Positions 34,314-42,545 of a stretch of DNA of 64,000 nt are shown here, one piece after another. The notes under the pieces were generated by a model. It made no database searches and was not told where the DNA came from. It saw only the letters and a program-made list of their open reading frames with translations. The position numbers and the translations under genes were made by a program. Source of the DNA: SZAS-79 sp964599095 (lineage in GTDB: Bacteria > Pseudomonadota > Gammaproteobacteria > Burkholderiales > SG8-39); contig CAZREB010000004.1 in NCBI GenBank assembly GCA_964599095.1, positions 367,954 through 431,953 of the forward strand. The letters are read 5' to 3'. Position 1 is the first letter of the stretch, and each line of letters begins with the position of its first letter.

Positions 34314-34317
34314 ATCG

Positions 34318-34386
34318 GGGACAGACCACGTTTTCTGTCGAGGAACAGTCCACGCTTTCGCGGGGCGGGAAAACGTGGTCTGTCCC
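34318..34386. repeat. REP-like inverted repeat filling the PIN-SDR gap
   Basis: GGGACAGACCACGTTTTC (34318-34335) and GAAAACGTGGTCTGTCCC (34369-34386) are perfectly complementary over 18 bases with a 33-base loop. The element fills nearly the whole 79-base gap between the PIN start and the SDR stop. GGGACAGACCACGTTTTC-type palindromes resemble proteobacterial REP sequences that may be moved by RAYT transposases; no transposase gene is in the window. Confidence 0.8.
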
Positions 34387-34392
34387 TGATTA

Positions 34393-35142
34393 CTATCCGC
34401 GCCCGACGAAGGGCATCTTGGTGGCCATGATGGTCATGAACTGCACGTTGGCGTCCAGCGGCAGGGCGGCCATGTAGGCGACCGCGCTGCCGACGTGGGC
34501 CACGTCCATGCGCGGCTCGACCATCGTGGTGCCGTTGGCCTGGGACACGCCGTTCTTCATGCGCTCGGTCATCTCGGTGGCCGCGTTGCCGATGTCGATC
34601 TGGCTGCAGGCGATGTCGTACTTGCGGCAGTCGAGCGAGGTCGACTTGGTCAGCCCGGTCACCGCGTGCTTGGTAGCGGTATAGGGCGAGGAGTAGGGCC
34701 GCGGCGCATGCGCCGAGATCGAGCCGTTGTTGATGATGCGCCCGCCCATCGGCGACTGCGCCTTCATGATGCGGATCGCTTCCTGCGTGCAGAGGAACAT
34801 CGCGGTGAGGTTGATGTTGACCACGTTCTGCCATTGCTCGAGCGTGAGGTCTTCCATCGGGATCGCGGGCGCGCCCATGCCGGCGTTGTTGAAGAGCACA
34901 TCGAGGCGCCCCCACTTGGATTTCGTCGCGGCAAACACCGGCGGGATGTTCTCCGGCCTGGCCAGATCCGTGGGCAGGCACAGCGTGCGGTCGGCCGCGC
35001 CGGAGTCGGCGGCCGTTTTCTCCAGCAGTTCCTTCCTGCGGCCGACGAGGGCCACGTTGTACCCGTCCTTCAGCAGCGCGAGGGCCGCAGACTTGCCTAT
35101 GCCGGTGCCGGCGCCAGTAACGATTGCCACTTTGGTTGCCAT
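34393..35142 (-). CDS. Short-chain dehydrogenase/reductase
   Basis: This 249-residue SDR has TGAGTGIG at residues 9-16, NNAG at 85-88, Ser141/Ser143, Tyr154 and Lys158 (YTATK). It ends without the usual TGQ...DGG tail and instead with MATKMPFVGRG. It lies 33 bases downstream of a Bug gene on the same strand, in the operon with the crotonase and CaiB transferase. It is a likely hydroxyacyl- or alcohol-oxidising step. The stop abuts the REP-like repeat. Confidence 0.87.
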   Translation of the reverse strand: MATKVAIVTGAGTGIGKSAALALLKDGYNVALVGRRKELLEKTAADSGAADRTLCLPTDLARPENIPPVFAATKSKWGRLDVLFNNAGMGAPAIPMEDLTLEQWQNVVNINLTAMFLCTQEAIRIMKAQSPMGGRIINNGSISAHAPRPYSSPYTATKHAVTGLTKSTSLDCRKYDIACSQIDIGNAATEMTERMKNGVSQANGTTMVEPRMDVAHVGSAVAYMAALPLDANVQFMTIMATKMPFVGRG

Positions 35143-35175
35143 TGCTTGCTCCCTGGTTGTTCGATGCGATAGGTC

Positions 35176-36135
35176 CTATTCGACGCGCGCGCCCGAGTCG
35201 TGCACGAGCCGCTCCCATTTCGGGCCCTCGGCCTTGAGTTCGGCCTCGAAGGCCTCGGGCGATGCCGAAGGCGTCGAGTCCATGCCCTGGAAGGCGATCT
35301 TCTCCTTCACGTCGGCGCGCCCGAGCGCCTTGGCGGCGGCTTCATGCAGTCGCTTGATCACGGCCGCCGGCGTGCCCGCAGGCGCGTAAAGGCCGAACGA
35401 GAACGTGTGGTCGTAGCCCGGCAACCCGGCTTCGGCCGCGCCGGGCAGGCCGGGGATCGCCGGCGAGGCATCCTTCGACGTGATCGCGAGCGCGCGCATG
35501 CGCCCGCCGCGGATGAAACCCATCACGGTGGGGGGCGTGGCGAACATCACGTCGGTGTCCCCGGCGATGATCGACTGCGCCGCGGGGCCGCCGCCCTTGA
35601 ACTGTACCGTGGTGAACTTCACGCCGGCGGTGGACATGAAGTCGACGCCGGCCAGGTGGGGCGACGAGCCGTTGCCCGAGTTGGCGTTGAAGAGCTTGCC
35701 CGGGTTCGCCTTGGCGAACGCGATCAGCTCGCGCACGCTCTTGATGGGCGAAGCGTTCTTCACGCAGAGCACCAGCGGCCCGGTGGCCACGCGCGTGATC
35801 GCGGCGAAATCCTTGTCCGGGTCGTACGCGAGCTTCTTGTAGAGCGCCTTGTTGATCGCGTGGTGCGTCGAATTGAAGATCGTGTAACCGTCGGCCGGCG
35901 AGTGCGCGACCAGCTCGGAGGCGATGGTCGCGCCTGCGCCCGGCCGGTTCTCGGCCACGACCGCGACGCCGAGGTTTTTCGTCATCTCCTCGGCCAGCAG
36001 CCGCGTGAGGAAGTCCGCCGAGCCGCCTGGCGGGTAGCCGGTGACGATCCGGACCGGCTTGGACGGGAACGACTGCGCTGCGGCGCTCGCCGAAAGCACG
36101 AGCGCAACCAGCAACCCGGTGATGCGTGACGCCAT
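35176..36135 (-). CDS. Bug/TctC-family periplasmic binding protein
   Basis: This 319-residue receptor has the signal peptide LVALVLSASAAAQS, followed by FPSKPVRIVTGYPPGGSADFLTRLLAEE. It is positioned between the crotonase (39 bases upstream) and the SDR (33 bases downstream) on the same strand, so it is part of a four-gene CoA-linked catabolic unit starting with the CaiB-type transferase. Confidence 0.92.
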   Translation of the reverse strand: MASRITGLLVALVLSASAAAQSFPSKPVRIVTGYPPGGSADFLTRLLAEEMTKNLGVAVVAENRPGAGATIASELVAHSPADGYTIFNSTHHAINKALYKKLAYDPDKDFAAITRVATGPLVLCVKNASPIKSVRELIAFAKANPGKLFNANSGNGSSPHLAGVDFMSTAGVKFTTVQFKGGGPAAQSIIAGDTDVMFATPPTVMGFIRGGRMRALAITSKDASPAIPGLPGAAEAGLPGYDHTFSFGLYAPAGTPAAVIKRLHEAAAKALGRADVKEKIAFQGMDSTPSASPEAFEAELKAEGPKWERLVHDSGARVE

Positions 36136-36174
36136 GACTGCCTCCCTGAGTTGGGCGCTCTTCGGCGCCTTGCC

Positions 36175-36957
36175 TTACCTGCCGACGAAAACCGGCGTGC
36201 GCTTTTCCATGAAAGCCTTGCGGCCTTCCTTGTGGTCTTCGCTTGAAAAGCAGGTCTGCACCATCTTCATTGCGGTGGCCATGTCCCGGTCGGCCGCGTC
36301 CTTGAGCCCCTGCACCACCGCGAACTTCGCCGCGGCCACCGTGAGCGGCGCATTTTCGGCGATCATCTTCACGTACTCGGCCACTTTCGCATCCAGCTCC
36401 GCGACCGGGTGGACCTGGCTCACGAACCCCATGCGCTGCGCCTCCTTCGCGTCGAACTTGCGCGCCGACACGAAGATGTCGAGCGTGTTGGCCGCGCCGA
36501 TCACGTTCATGAAACGCTTCACGCCGTTGGGGTTGTAGCCCAGGCCCAGGCGCGCGGCCGGCATGCGGAAGATCGTGTTGTCCGACGCGATGCGGATGTC
36601 GCAGGCGGCAGCGAAGCCCAGGCCGCCGCCGATGCAGATGCCGCGCAGCTTGGCGACCACCGGCTTGGAACAGACGATAGGCGCGAGGTAGGCGGCCTCG
36701 ACCGCCTTGTTGTACGCGGCCTGCGCATCGGCTGTGCCGCGCAGCTTCTCGAACTGCGAGATGTCGGCGCCGGAGATGAACGCCTTGTCGCCGTCGCCGG
36801 CCACGACGATCACGCGCACCGAGGGGTCGGCGTCGAGCTCGGCGAGCGCTTTCGGCACCGCGGTCCACATGTCGAAGGTCATCGCGTTCATTTTGGGCAG
36901 GTTCGAAAACAGCACGGTGGCAACCGCGCCTTCGCGCCTGGTGATCAGCTCGGCCAT
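36175..36957 (-). CDS. Enoyl-CoA hydratase/isomerase family protein
   Basis: This 260-residue crotonase has oxyanion-hole segments FISGADISQFEKLR near residue 60 and LRGICIGGGLGFAAACD near residue 105. The later MPAARLGLGYNPNGVKRFM replaces the EMxxG hydratase helix, so a classical Glu pair is not fully present. The ATG at 36957 overlaps the CaiB stop by one base. It probably acts on the CoA thioester formed by that transferase; hydratase versus isomerase or hydrolase is undecided. Confidence 0.87.
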   Translation of the reverse strand: MAELITRREGAVATVLFSNLPKMNAMTFDMWTAVPKALAELDADPSVRVIVVAGDGDKAFISGADISQFEKLRGTADAQAAYNKAVEAAYLAPIVCSKPVVAKLRGICIGGGLGFAAACDIRIASDNTIFRMPAARLGLGYNPNGVKRFMNVIGAANTLDIFVSARKFDAKEAQRMGFVSQVHPVAELDAKVAEYVKMIAENAPLTVAAAKFAVVQGLKDAADRDMATAMKMVQTCFSSEDHKEGRKAFMEKRTPVFVGR

Positions 36958-38138
36958 CAGATGATTCCTTTCGACTTGAATTGTTCGATTTCGGCCGCGC
37001 TGTAGCCGGCCTCGGCGAGGACTTCCTCGCGGTGCTGGCCGCGCTCGGGCGAGGCGGTCCTGATCTTTCCCGGCGTGCGCGAGAGCTTCACCGCCTGCGC
37101 AAGCAGGTGGATCTCGCCCAGCTTCGGATGCCGGACCGGCTCCGCGATGCCAAGGTGCTTCACCTGCGGGTCGGCGAACACCTGGTCCATCGTGTAGATC
37201 GGGCCGCACGGCACGCCGGCGTCGTTCAGGATGTCCACCCACTCGACGCTGGTCTTCGTCGACAGGATCCTGTCGAGTTCGTCGTTCAGCGGCTTGCGGT
37301 TCTGCGCGCGGCTGGGCGCATCCCTGTAGAGCGGGTTCTCGAGCAGGTCGGGCCGGTTCACCGCCTCGCACAGCCGCGTCCAGATCGCCTTGCCGGCGGC
37401 CGCGACGTTGATGTAGCCGTCCTTGGTCGTGTAGGCAGAAGTCGGCACGCTGGTCGGGTGGTCGTTGCCGACCTGCTCGGCGACCTCCTTCGACATCGTG
37501 TAGCGCGCGGCCTGGAAGTCGAGCTGCTGGATACCCGCATGCAGCAGGTTCGACTGCACCCACTGGCCTTCGCCCGAAGTCTCGCGCTCCAGCAGCGCCG
37601 TCATGATGCCGAGGGCCGCCATCAGGCCGCCGGTGACGTCGCACACCGCCGCGCCGACGCGCATCGGGCCTTTGCCCGGCGCGCCGGTGACCGACATGAT
37701 CCCCGACAGGCCCTGCGCAATCTGGTCGAAGCCCGGGCGCTTCGCATACGGGCCGTCCTGCCCGAAACCTGAGATGCTCGCGAGAATGACGCGTTTGTTG
37801 ACCTTCTTCAACGACTCGTAGTCGATGCCGAGGCGGAACTTCACGTCGGGCCGGTAGTTCTCGACCACCACGTCGGCGGTCTCGACCAGCTTCATGAAGA
37901 TCGCCTTGCCCTCGGGCGCCTTCAGGTTCAGCGTGATGGAACGCTTGTTCCGGTGCAGGTTCTGGAAATCGGGGCCGTCGCGCGCGCCGCCCATGTCCTC
38001 GGGCTCGGTGTTCTCGATCTTGATGACGTCGGCGCCGAAGTCGGCGAACTGCTTCACGCAGGTGGGGCCGGCGCGCACCCGGGTGAGGTCGAGGACGCGC
38101 AGGCGCGAGAGGGCGGGGGAGGCGGTGATCCTGGGCAT
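36957..38138 (-). CDS. CaiB/BaiF (class III) CoA-transferase
   Basis: This 393-residue family III CoA-transferase begins with LRVLDLTRVRAGPTCVKQFADFGADVIKIE and has NKRSITLNLKAPEGKAIF, followed by the GFGQDGPYAKRPGFD stretch typical of the family; the conserved catalytic Asp lies in the DGPDFQNL-to-TGGLMAALG region. It moves CoA between acids without ATP. It is the first gene of the CaiB-crotonase-Bug-SDR unit and probably activates the acid taken up via the Bug receptor. Substrate unknown. Confidence 0.9.
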   Translation of the reverse strand: MPRITASPALSRLRVLDLTRVRAGPTCVKQFADFGADVIKIENTEPEDMGGARDGPDFQNLHRNKRSITLNLKAPEGKAIFMKLVETADVVVENYRPDVKFRLGIDYESLKKVNKRVILASISGFGQDGPYAKRPGFDQIAQGLSGIMSVTGAPGKGPMRVGAAVCDVTGGLMAALGIMTALLERETSGEGQWVQSNLLHAGIQQLDFQAARYTMSKEVAEQVGNDHPTSVPTSAYTTKDGYINVAAAGKAIWTRLCEAVNRPDLLENPLYRDAPSRAQNRKPLNDELDRILSTKTSVEWVDILNDAGVPCGPIYTMDQVFADPQVKHLGIAEPVRHPKLGEIHLLAQAVKLSRTPGKIRTASPERGQHREEVLAEAGYSAAEIEQFKSKGII

Positions 38139-38239
38139 GTCGGCGGCGCTTTGCCGGTGAAAAAGGGGAATCGAAGGTTAGCCTATCGCCGGCTGGCTGG
38201 CGAGAGAGGTTCGCCCCGTGGTTCGACCCTTGAATGCGG

Positions 38240-39244
38240 CTAGTCGATCAGCCGCTTCAAAGCCGGCATCAGGTTCGCGTAGACGGTGCCCAGTTCCTCG
38301 AAGCGCTGCACCAGCAGCCCGCGGTCGAATCCGAGGGCCTTGGCTTCACCTGCGAGTTTCCCCGACGCAGCCCGGTCGCCTTTCATCTCCGCCTGCGCCG
38401 CCTTGCCGTAGAGGGCGCACGCCAGCGTCAGGCGCGCGGCCGGGTAATCCATCGTCCTGAGTGCTTCACGCCCGAGGCTGATCGACTCGTCCAGCAGGCC
38501 GCCGCCGAACATCGAGTGGGCCAGGTTGCCGATCGCCCAGGCGTCGCGCGGGTCGCGGGCCTTGCGGGTTTCCGCCACTATCGACCGCAGCGCGGTCTTG
38601 TCGCGGGCCGACGAGGCGAACTCGGCAAGGCCGCCGAGCGCCGCGACGAGCGCGTTGCGCTGTTCGAGAGTGGTGCCGCGTCCTCGCGCGCGCACCTGCT
38701 CGTATCGGGCGATCGCCTTCGGGTAATCGCGCACGTTGGCGTAGTGGCGTCCGTATCCGACCAGCAGCCAGGAATCACTGGTACCCAGGTGCCTGGCCAG
38801 CTCGAGCTCGTTCCACTCCGCGGCGAAGTCCCCGCGCAAGCTGAAGTACTCCGCCTTGAGGATGTGGGCCTTGGTGTTCTTCGGGTCGAGGGCCAGCGCG
38901 CGGTCGAGCAACTCGCCGTAGGCTTCGAGCGTCCCGGCGCGAAAGCGGGTTTCCGCCACGTGGCCGCCCTTGATCGCCAGCCTGGCCATCTGCAGCCAGA
39001 CGTCAGCGCTGGTTTCGTCTTCAGCCAGCGCACGCTTGAGGATCCGGGCCGCCTGCGCAAGGCTGTCCGGCAGGCCGTAGTGGGCGTCGAGGATGTCCTT
39101 CGCCTCGCGGGCAAGCTGGGAAGCGGCAGTGCGCGTGGCGTGGGCCGGTGCCCAGGCGACGGACATGAGCAGTGCGAACGCGAAGCCGGCGTGGAGGAGG
39201 CGGCGCAGGCCGCAGGATTTGCGGCCGGTCGGCGACCAAGCCAA
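38240..39244 (-). CDS. Exported TPR-like repeat protein
   Basis: This 334-residue protein has a signal-peptide-like N-terminus (hydrophobic LLHAGFAFALLMSVAWAPAHA up to about residue 36) and helical repeats such as LLDRALALDPKNTKAHILKAEYFSL and YPKAIARYEQVRARG. The start is TTG at 39244, just after the stop of the upstream TPR gene, so the pair is probably co-transcribed. Likely a periplasmic protein-interaction scaffold. No catalytic motif seen. Confidence 0.7.
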   Translation of the reverse strand: MAWSPTGRKSCGLRRLLHAGFAFALLMSVAWAPAHATRTAASQLAREAKDILDAHYGLPDSLAQAARILKRALAEDETSADVWLQMARLAIKGGHVAETRFRAGTLEAYGELLDRALALDPKNTKAHILKAEYFSLRGDFAAEWNELELARHLGTSDSWLLVGYGRHYANVRDYPKAIARYEQVRARGRGTTLEQRNALVAALGGLAEFASSARDKTALRSIVAETRKARDPRDAWAIGNLAHSMFGGGLLDESISLGREALRTMDYPAARLTLACALYGKAAQAEMKGDRAASGKLAGEAKALGFDRGLLVQRFEELGTVYANLMPALKRLID

Positions 39245-39246
39245 AG

Positions 39247-39771
39247 CTAGGCCCGGCTCGCCGCGAGCCGCTCGCGGACCGAGGCGAGGTGCGGATGCAG
39301 CCGCAGCGCCGAGTGGAACGCGAGCGCCGCGCCTTCCTTGTCGCCGCGCGCGAGGAGGATCTCGCCGACCGACGCCAGCGCAGCGAAATGCCTCGGCTCG
39401 ATCTCCAGTGCACGGTGCAGGCTCGCGACGCTCTCGTCGTCCGCGCCGCGCAGGTAGTGCAGCGTGCCCAGCTTGTGCCAGGCCTCGGCGAATGCCGGGC
39501 AGGCGCGGATCAGCCTCACCAGCCGGGTTTCCGCGATGTCGTAACGGCGCGCGGCGATGTCACCGGTGGCGCGGTCGAGGACTTCTTCGGCCTGCTCGTT
39601 CGGGTGCGCCATCCAGGCCGACCAGATGAGGTCTTCCATCGCCAGTGCTTCGGTTTGTTCGCGGGCGTGGCCCAGGCGCCTGAATAGCGACGGCAGCACC
39701 GAGGGGGAAGCGGCGGCGGGGCTGCGCCGCGCGAGCCTTGCGATCAACCTCAGAGTCGTGCCGTACGCCAA
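39247..39771 (-). CDS. TPR protein, start uncertain
   Basis: Residues after MEDLIWSAWMAHP carry about three TPR-type helices (ARRYDIAETRLVRLIRACPAFAEAWHKLG, then VASLHRALEIEPRHFAALASVGEILLARGD). Start codons in frame are TTG at 39771 (used), TTG at 39747 and ATG at 39639; the region LRLIARLARRSPAAA is conserved-looking, so a start at or before it is preferred. The protein is about 174 residues. It is cytoplasmic as no signal peptide is seen, and divergent from the MFS transporter. Confidence 0.6.
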   Translation of the reverse strand: MAYGTTLRLIARLARRSPAAASPSVLPSLFRRLGHAREQTEALAMEDLIWSAWMAHPNEQAEEVLDRATGDIAARRYDIAETRLVRLIRACPAFAEAWHKLGTLHYLRGADDESVASLHRALEIEPRHFAALASVGEILLARGDKEGAALAFHSALRLHPHLASVRERLAASRA

Positions 39772-39893
39772 TCGGGGAGTCGACGTCGAATTCGATGCCG
39801 CGAGTGTAAGCCATTGCCGCGCCGGTGCGAAACAGGGGGCGGCCCCGGGCTGCCGGGGGCGGGCCCGGTACGCGGCGGGTGTTACCTTGGCGC

Positions 39894-41102
39894 ATGACCC
39901 AGGGCCTTCCGGCACGCGCCGTCTTCCTTCTCGCGTTTGCCGCATTCACTTCTGCGGCCGCGACGCGCTCGATCGACCCGCTGCTGGTCCCGCTCGCGGA
40001 AGAATTCGGCACCACGCCCGGCGGCGCGTCGGTGGCCGCGACCGCCTTCTTCCTGTCCTACGGGATGCTGCAGTTCTTCCACGGCCCCATCGGTGACCGG
40101 GTCGGCAAGTACCGGCTGGCGCTCGCCTATACGCTGGTGTCGAGCGCGACGATGTTCGCCTGCATCCTCGTCCCGACGCTCGAGTTGCTTGCGGCGGTGC
40201 GCCTCGCCTCGGGCGCGGTGGTCGGCGGCATCATTACGCTGGCATTGGCGTGGATCGGCGACGTCGTGGCCTACGAGTACCGGCAACGCGTGCTCGCGAA
40301 ATTCATGATCGGCCAGCTGCTTGGGGTCGGCGGCGGGTCGGCGGCGGCCGGCCTGTTGGCCGAGCGCTTCGGATGGCGCTCGGTGTTCCTCGTGCTCGGC
40401 ATCGCAATGCTCGCCGCGGCGCTCGGCCTGTGGGACGAACTGCGGCGCAATGCGCTTGCACGGCAGGTCCCACCGGCGGTGCAGCGCAGTTTCGCCGCCG
40501 ACGTGCTCGGCGTCTTCGGGCTGCTTCGACGCCCGTGGGTGCGGGTCGTATTCGGTGCTGTGCTCGCCGAAGGCCTCCTGATGTACGGGTCGCTCGCATT
40601 CGTGCCCCTGCACCTTCACAAGGAGCTCGGCCTCAGCGTCGGCGCGAGCGGTACGCTCGTCATCCTGTTCGCGGCCGGCGGCCTGAGTTACGCGCTGACC
40701 GCCGGGCTGCTGGTCCCGCGGCTGGGCGAGCGTGGCATCGCCCGTCTGGGCGGGGCGAGCATGGCGGCGGGCCTGGCCCTGATCGGCTTTGCGCCCGGCG
40801 CCGCGGTCGCCATGGCCGGCCTGTTCCTTGCCGGCGCGGGCTTTTACAGTTTCCACAACACGCTGCAGACGAACGCCACGCAGATGGCACCGGATGCGCG
40901 CGGCTCGGCGGTGTCGCTCTTCGCGTTCGGGTTGTTCGGCGGATCTTCGATGGGCGTGCTGGCCGGCAGCTTCTTCGTCGACGGCATCGGCACGCGGCCG
41001 CTGCTGGCGATCGCCTCGGCGGGCGTCGTAGTGCTCGCCGTATACTTCAGCCTGCAGTTGGGAACCAAGTCGGCCAAGGCCGGTGATCCAGGACCGCACT
41101 GA
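39894..41102 (+). CDS. Major facilitator superfamily transporter
   Basis: This 402-residue protein has twelve predicted membrane helices, with the MFS loop 2-3 motif GPIGDRVGKYRLAL near residue 65 and a second-half PRLGERGIARLGG equivalent. Length and YNFA-like charge pattern match drug/metabolite exporters of the DHA type. The ATG at 39894 was preferred; upstream in-frame codons are GC-rich and lack homology-like character. It is followed after 14 bases by the 2OG oxygenase. Substrate unknown. Confidence 0.85.
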   Translation: MTQGLPARAVFLLAFAAFTSAAATRSIDPLLVPLAEEFGTTPGGASVAATAFFLSYGMLQFFHGPIGDRVGKYRLALAYTLVSSATMFACILVPTLELLAAVRLASGAVVGGIITLALAWIGDVVAYEYRQRVLAKFMIGQLLGVGGGSAAAGLLAERFGWRSVFLVLGIAMLAAALGLWDELRRNALARQVPPAVQRSFAADVLGVFGLLRRPWVRVVFGAVLAEGLLMYGSLAFVPLHLHKELGLSVGASGTLVILFAAGGLSYALTAGLLVPRLGERGIARLGGASMAAGLALIGFAPGAAVAMAGLFLAGAGFYSFHNTLQTNATQMAPDARGSAVSLFAFGLFGGSSMGVLAGSFFVDGIGTRPLLAIASAGVVVLAVYFSLQLGTKSAKAGDPGPH

Positions 41103-41116
41103 GAATCGAACTCACG

Positions 41117-41947
41117 ATGGCAGTCCAACCCGCGTCCATGCGCGCCAGAGAGGAAATCGCGGCCCTGATTGCCGCGCGGATCGGGGCCGCCGCCGCGGGA
41201 ATCGCAGCGCAGTTCGCCGACCGCGGCTACTTCGTGATCGACGACCTGCTGCCCGATCAGCTCGCCCTCGACATCTACCGAAGCTTCCCGGACCCGTCCT
41301 CGATGATGCTCCGGAGGAGCATCCGCGAACGCAAGTACGTGACATCGCAGATGGACCGGTGCGCGCCCCTGCTCGACGATGCAATCCATGCCTTCCACGA
41401 TCGCCGCGTCGTCGGCGCGATCCAAAGGGCCACCGGGCTGGCCCAGGTGGAGCCGGACGACAAGCTCTATGCCAGCGGGATCAGCCTGATGGGACCGGGC
41501 CATTTCCTGCACCCGCACATCGACAACTCGCACGACATGGAGCGGCGCCGGTATCGCGTCCTGAACCTGCTCTACTACACCTCGCCGGACTGGGACCTCG
41601 CGAACGGCGGCAACCTCGAGCTCTGGCCCGACGGCACGCGGGGCAGTCCGCTCACGATCCACAGCCGGTACAACCGCCTCCTCGTGATCCGGACGAACCG
41701 CGCCTCGTGGCACTCGGTCAGCCGGGTGACGGCGGATCGCAACCGGACCTGCGTTTCCAACTACTACTTCTCCGCCCTCTCGCCCGAGGGTGAGGATTAC
41801 TTCCACGTGACTTCGTTCCGGGGACGCCCAGGGATGCCGGTGCGCGACCTGGTGCTGCGCGCCGACGCGGCGTTGCGCTCGCTGGTGCGCAAGTTCGCGC
41901 CTGGGGGACTGGTGCAGACCAGGCATTACTACATGAAAGATCGCTAA
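41117..41947 (+). CDS. 2-oxoglutarate/Fe(II)-dependent oxygenase (prolyl hydroxylase-like)
   Basis: This 276-residue oxygenase has the iron facial triad His134-x-Asp136 (FLHPHIDNSHD) and His199 (ASWHSVS), with a 2-oxoglutarate-binding Arg near residue 210 (RNRTCVSNYYFS). GGNLELWPDG is the strand between. This resembles the PKHD/proline-4-hydroxylase clade that modifies proteins or small metabolites. The gene lies directly downstream of the MFS transporter, so a hydroxylated metabolite export role is possible but only inferred. Confidence 0.85.
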   Translation: MAVQPASMRAREEIAALIAARIGAAAAGIAAQFADRGYFVIDDLLPDQLALDIYRSFPDPSSMMLRRSIRERKYVTSQMDRCAPLLDDAIHAFHDRRVVGAIQRATGLAQVEPDDKLYASGISLMGPGHFLHPHIDNSHDMERRRYRVLNLLYYTSPDWDLANGGNLELWPDGTRGSPLTIHSRYNRLLVIRTNRASWHSVSRVTADRNRTCVSNYYFSALSPEGEDYFHVTSFRGRPGMPVRDLVLRADAALRSLVRKFAPGGLVQTRHYYMKDR

Positions 41948-42039
41948 GGGAGCGCCGTGCGCGTGGATCGGGCCGCGGCAATGAGGTTTTCTTGAAATGG
42001 AAACTTGAATGTCAGGAGATCCGCACAGTCATTGGATCT

Positions 42040-42537
42040 TCATGACATAAAGTTCGACTTTATCCGTGCCGCGAGCGCCCGGGCGGCCGCCTTGGCCGCG
42101 TAGATCGCGCGCCATGCGGCAGAGGCGCGCACCTGCGCGATCACGACCTCCTTCCATGCGGTCCACCGCGCGTAGAGGCGCGCGAACCACTCGAGGCGCA
42201 TCAGCGCGGGCTGCGTGAGCGCAAAGAGGCGCGCCAGCGCGGCCGTCCCGGCCAGCTTGGCCGCCGCGATGAACAACACGCCGTAGAGCGCGTGGCCTTG
42301 TGCGATCAGCCAGAGCGCAAAGAGCTTCACCGGCAGCAGGGCGAAGAAGGGCACCGCGTAGACAGCCAGCGCGCCGTAGGGCGGGAGCGACCCGATCCGT
42401 CGTTCGAGCGCGGCGACGAACGGCAGGCGCGCAAGCCTCGCGACCAGGCGCCCGAGCGGCTCCCAGCCCCATTCCTCGAACAGGATGACCAGTGCGACGG
42501 CCCACTGGAAGGCCGTCCTGAAGAGGCTCCGGATCAT
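42040..42537 (-). CDS. Hypothetical membrane protein
   Basis: This 165-residue protein has three to four hydrophobic helices (WAVALVILFEEWGWEPL, YAVPFFALLPVKLFALWLI, ALYGVLFIAAAKLAGTAALARLF) and a basic C-terminal tail ending NFMS. It begins with ATG at 42537, 8 bases after the triheme cytochrome gene, on the same strand. No family assigned. It may be a membrane partner of the cytochromes. Confidence 0.65.
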   Translation of the reverse strand: MIRSLFRTAFQWAVALVILFEEWGWEPLGRLVARLARLPFVAALERRIGSLPPYGALAVYAVPFFALLPVKLFALWLIAQGHALYGVLFIAAAKLAGTAALARLFALTQPALMRLEWFARLYARWTAWKEVVIAQVRASAAWRAIYAAKAAARALAARIKSNFMS

Positions 42538-42545
42538 CGCGCCGG

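Noticed and set aside
34318..34386. Transposon or IS remnant
   Set aside because: Arms are REP-like palindromes with no transposase gene or target duplication seen.
41948..42039. Possible small RNA or terminator after the 2OG oxygenase
   Set aside because: Only short, weak inverted repeats and no clear stem plus T-run.
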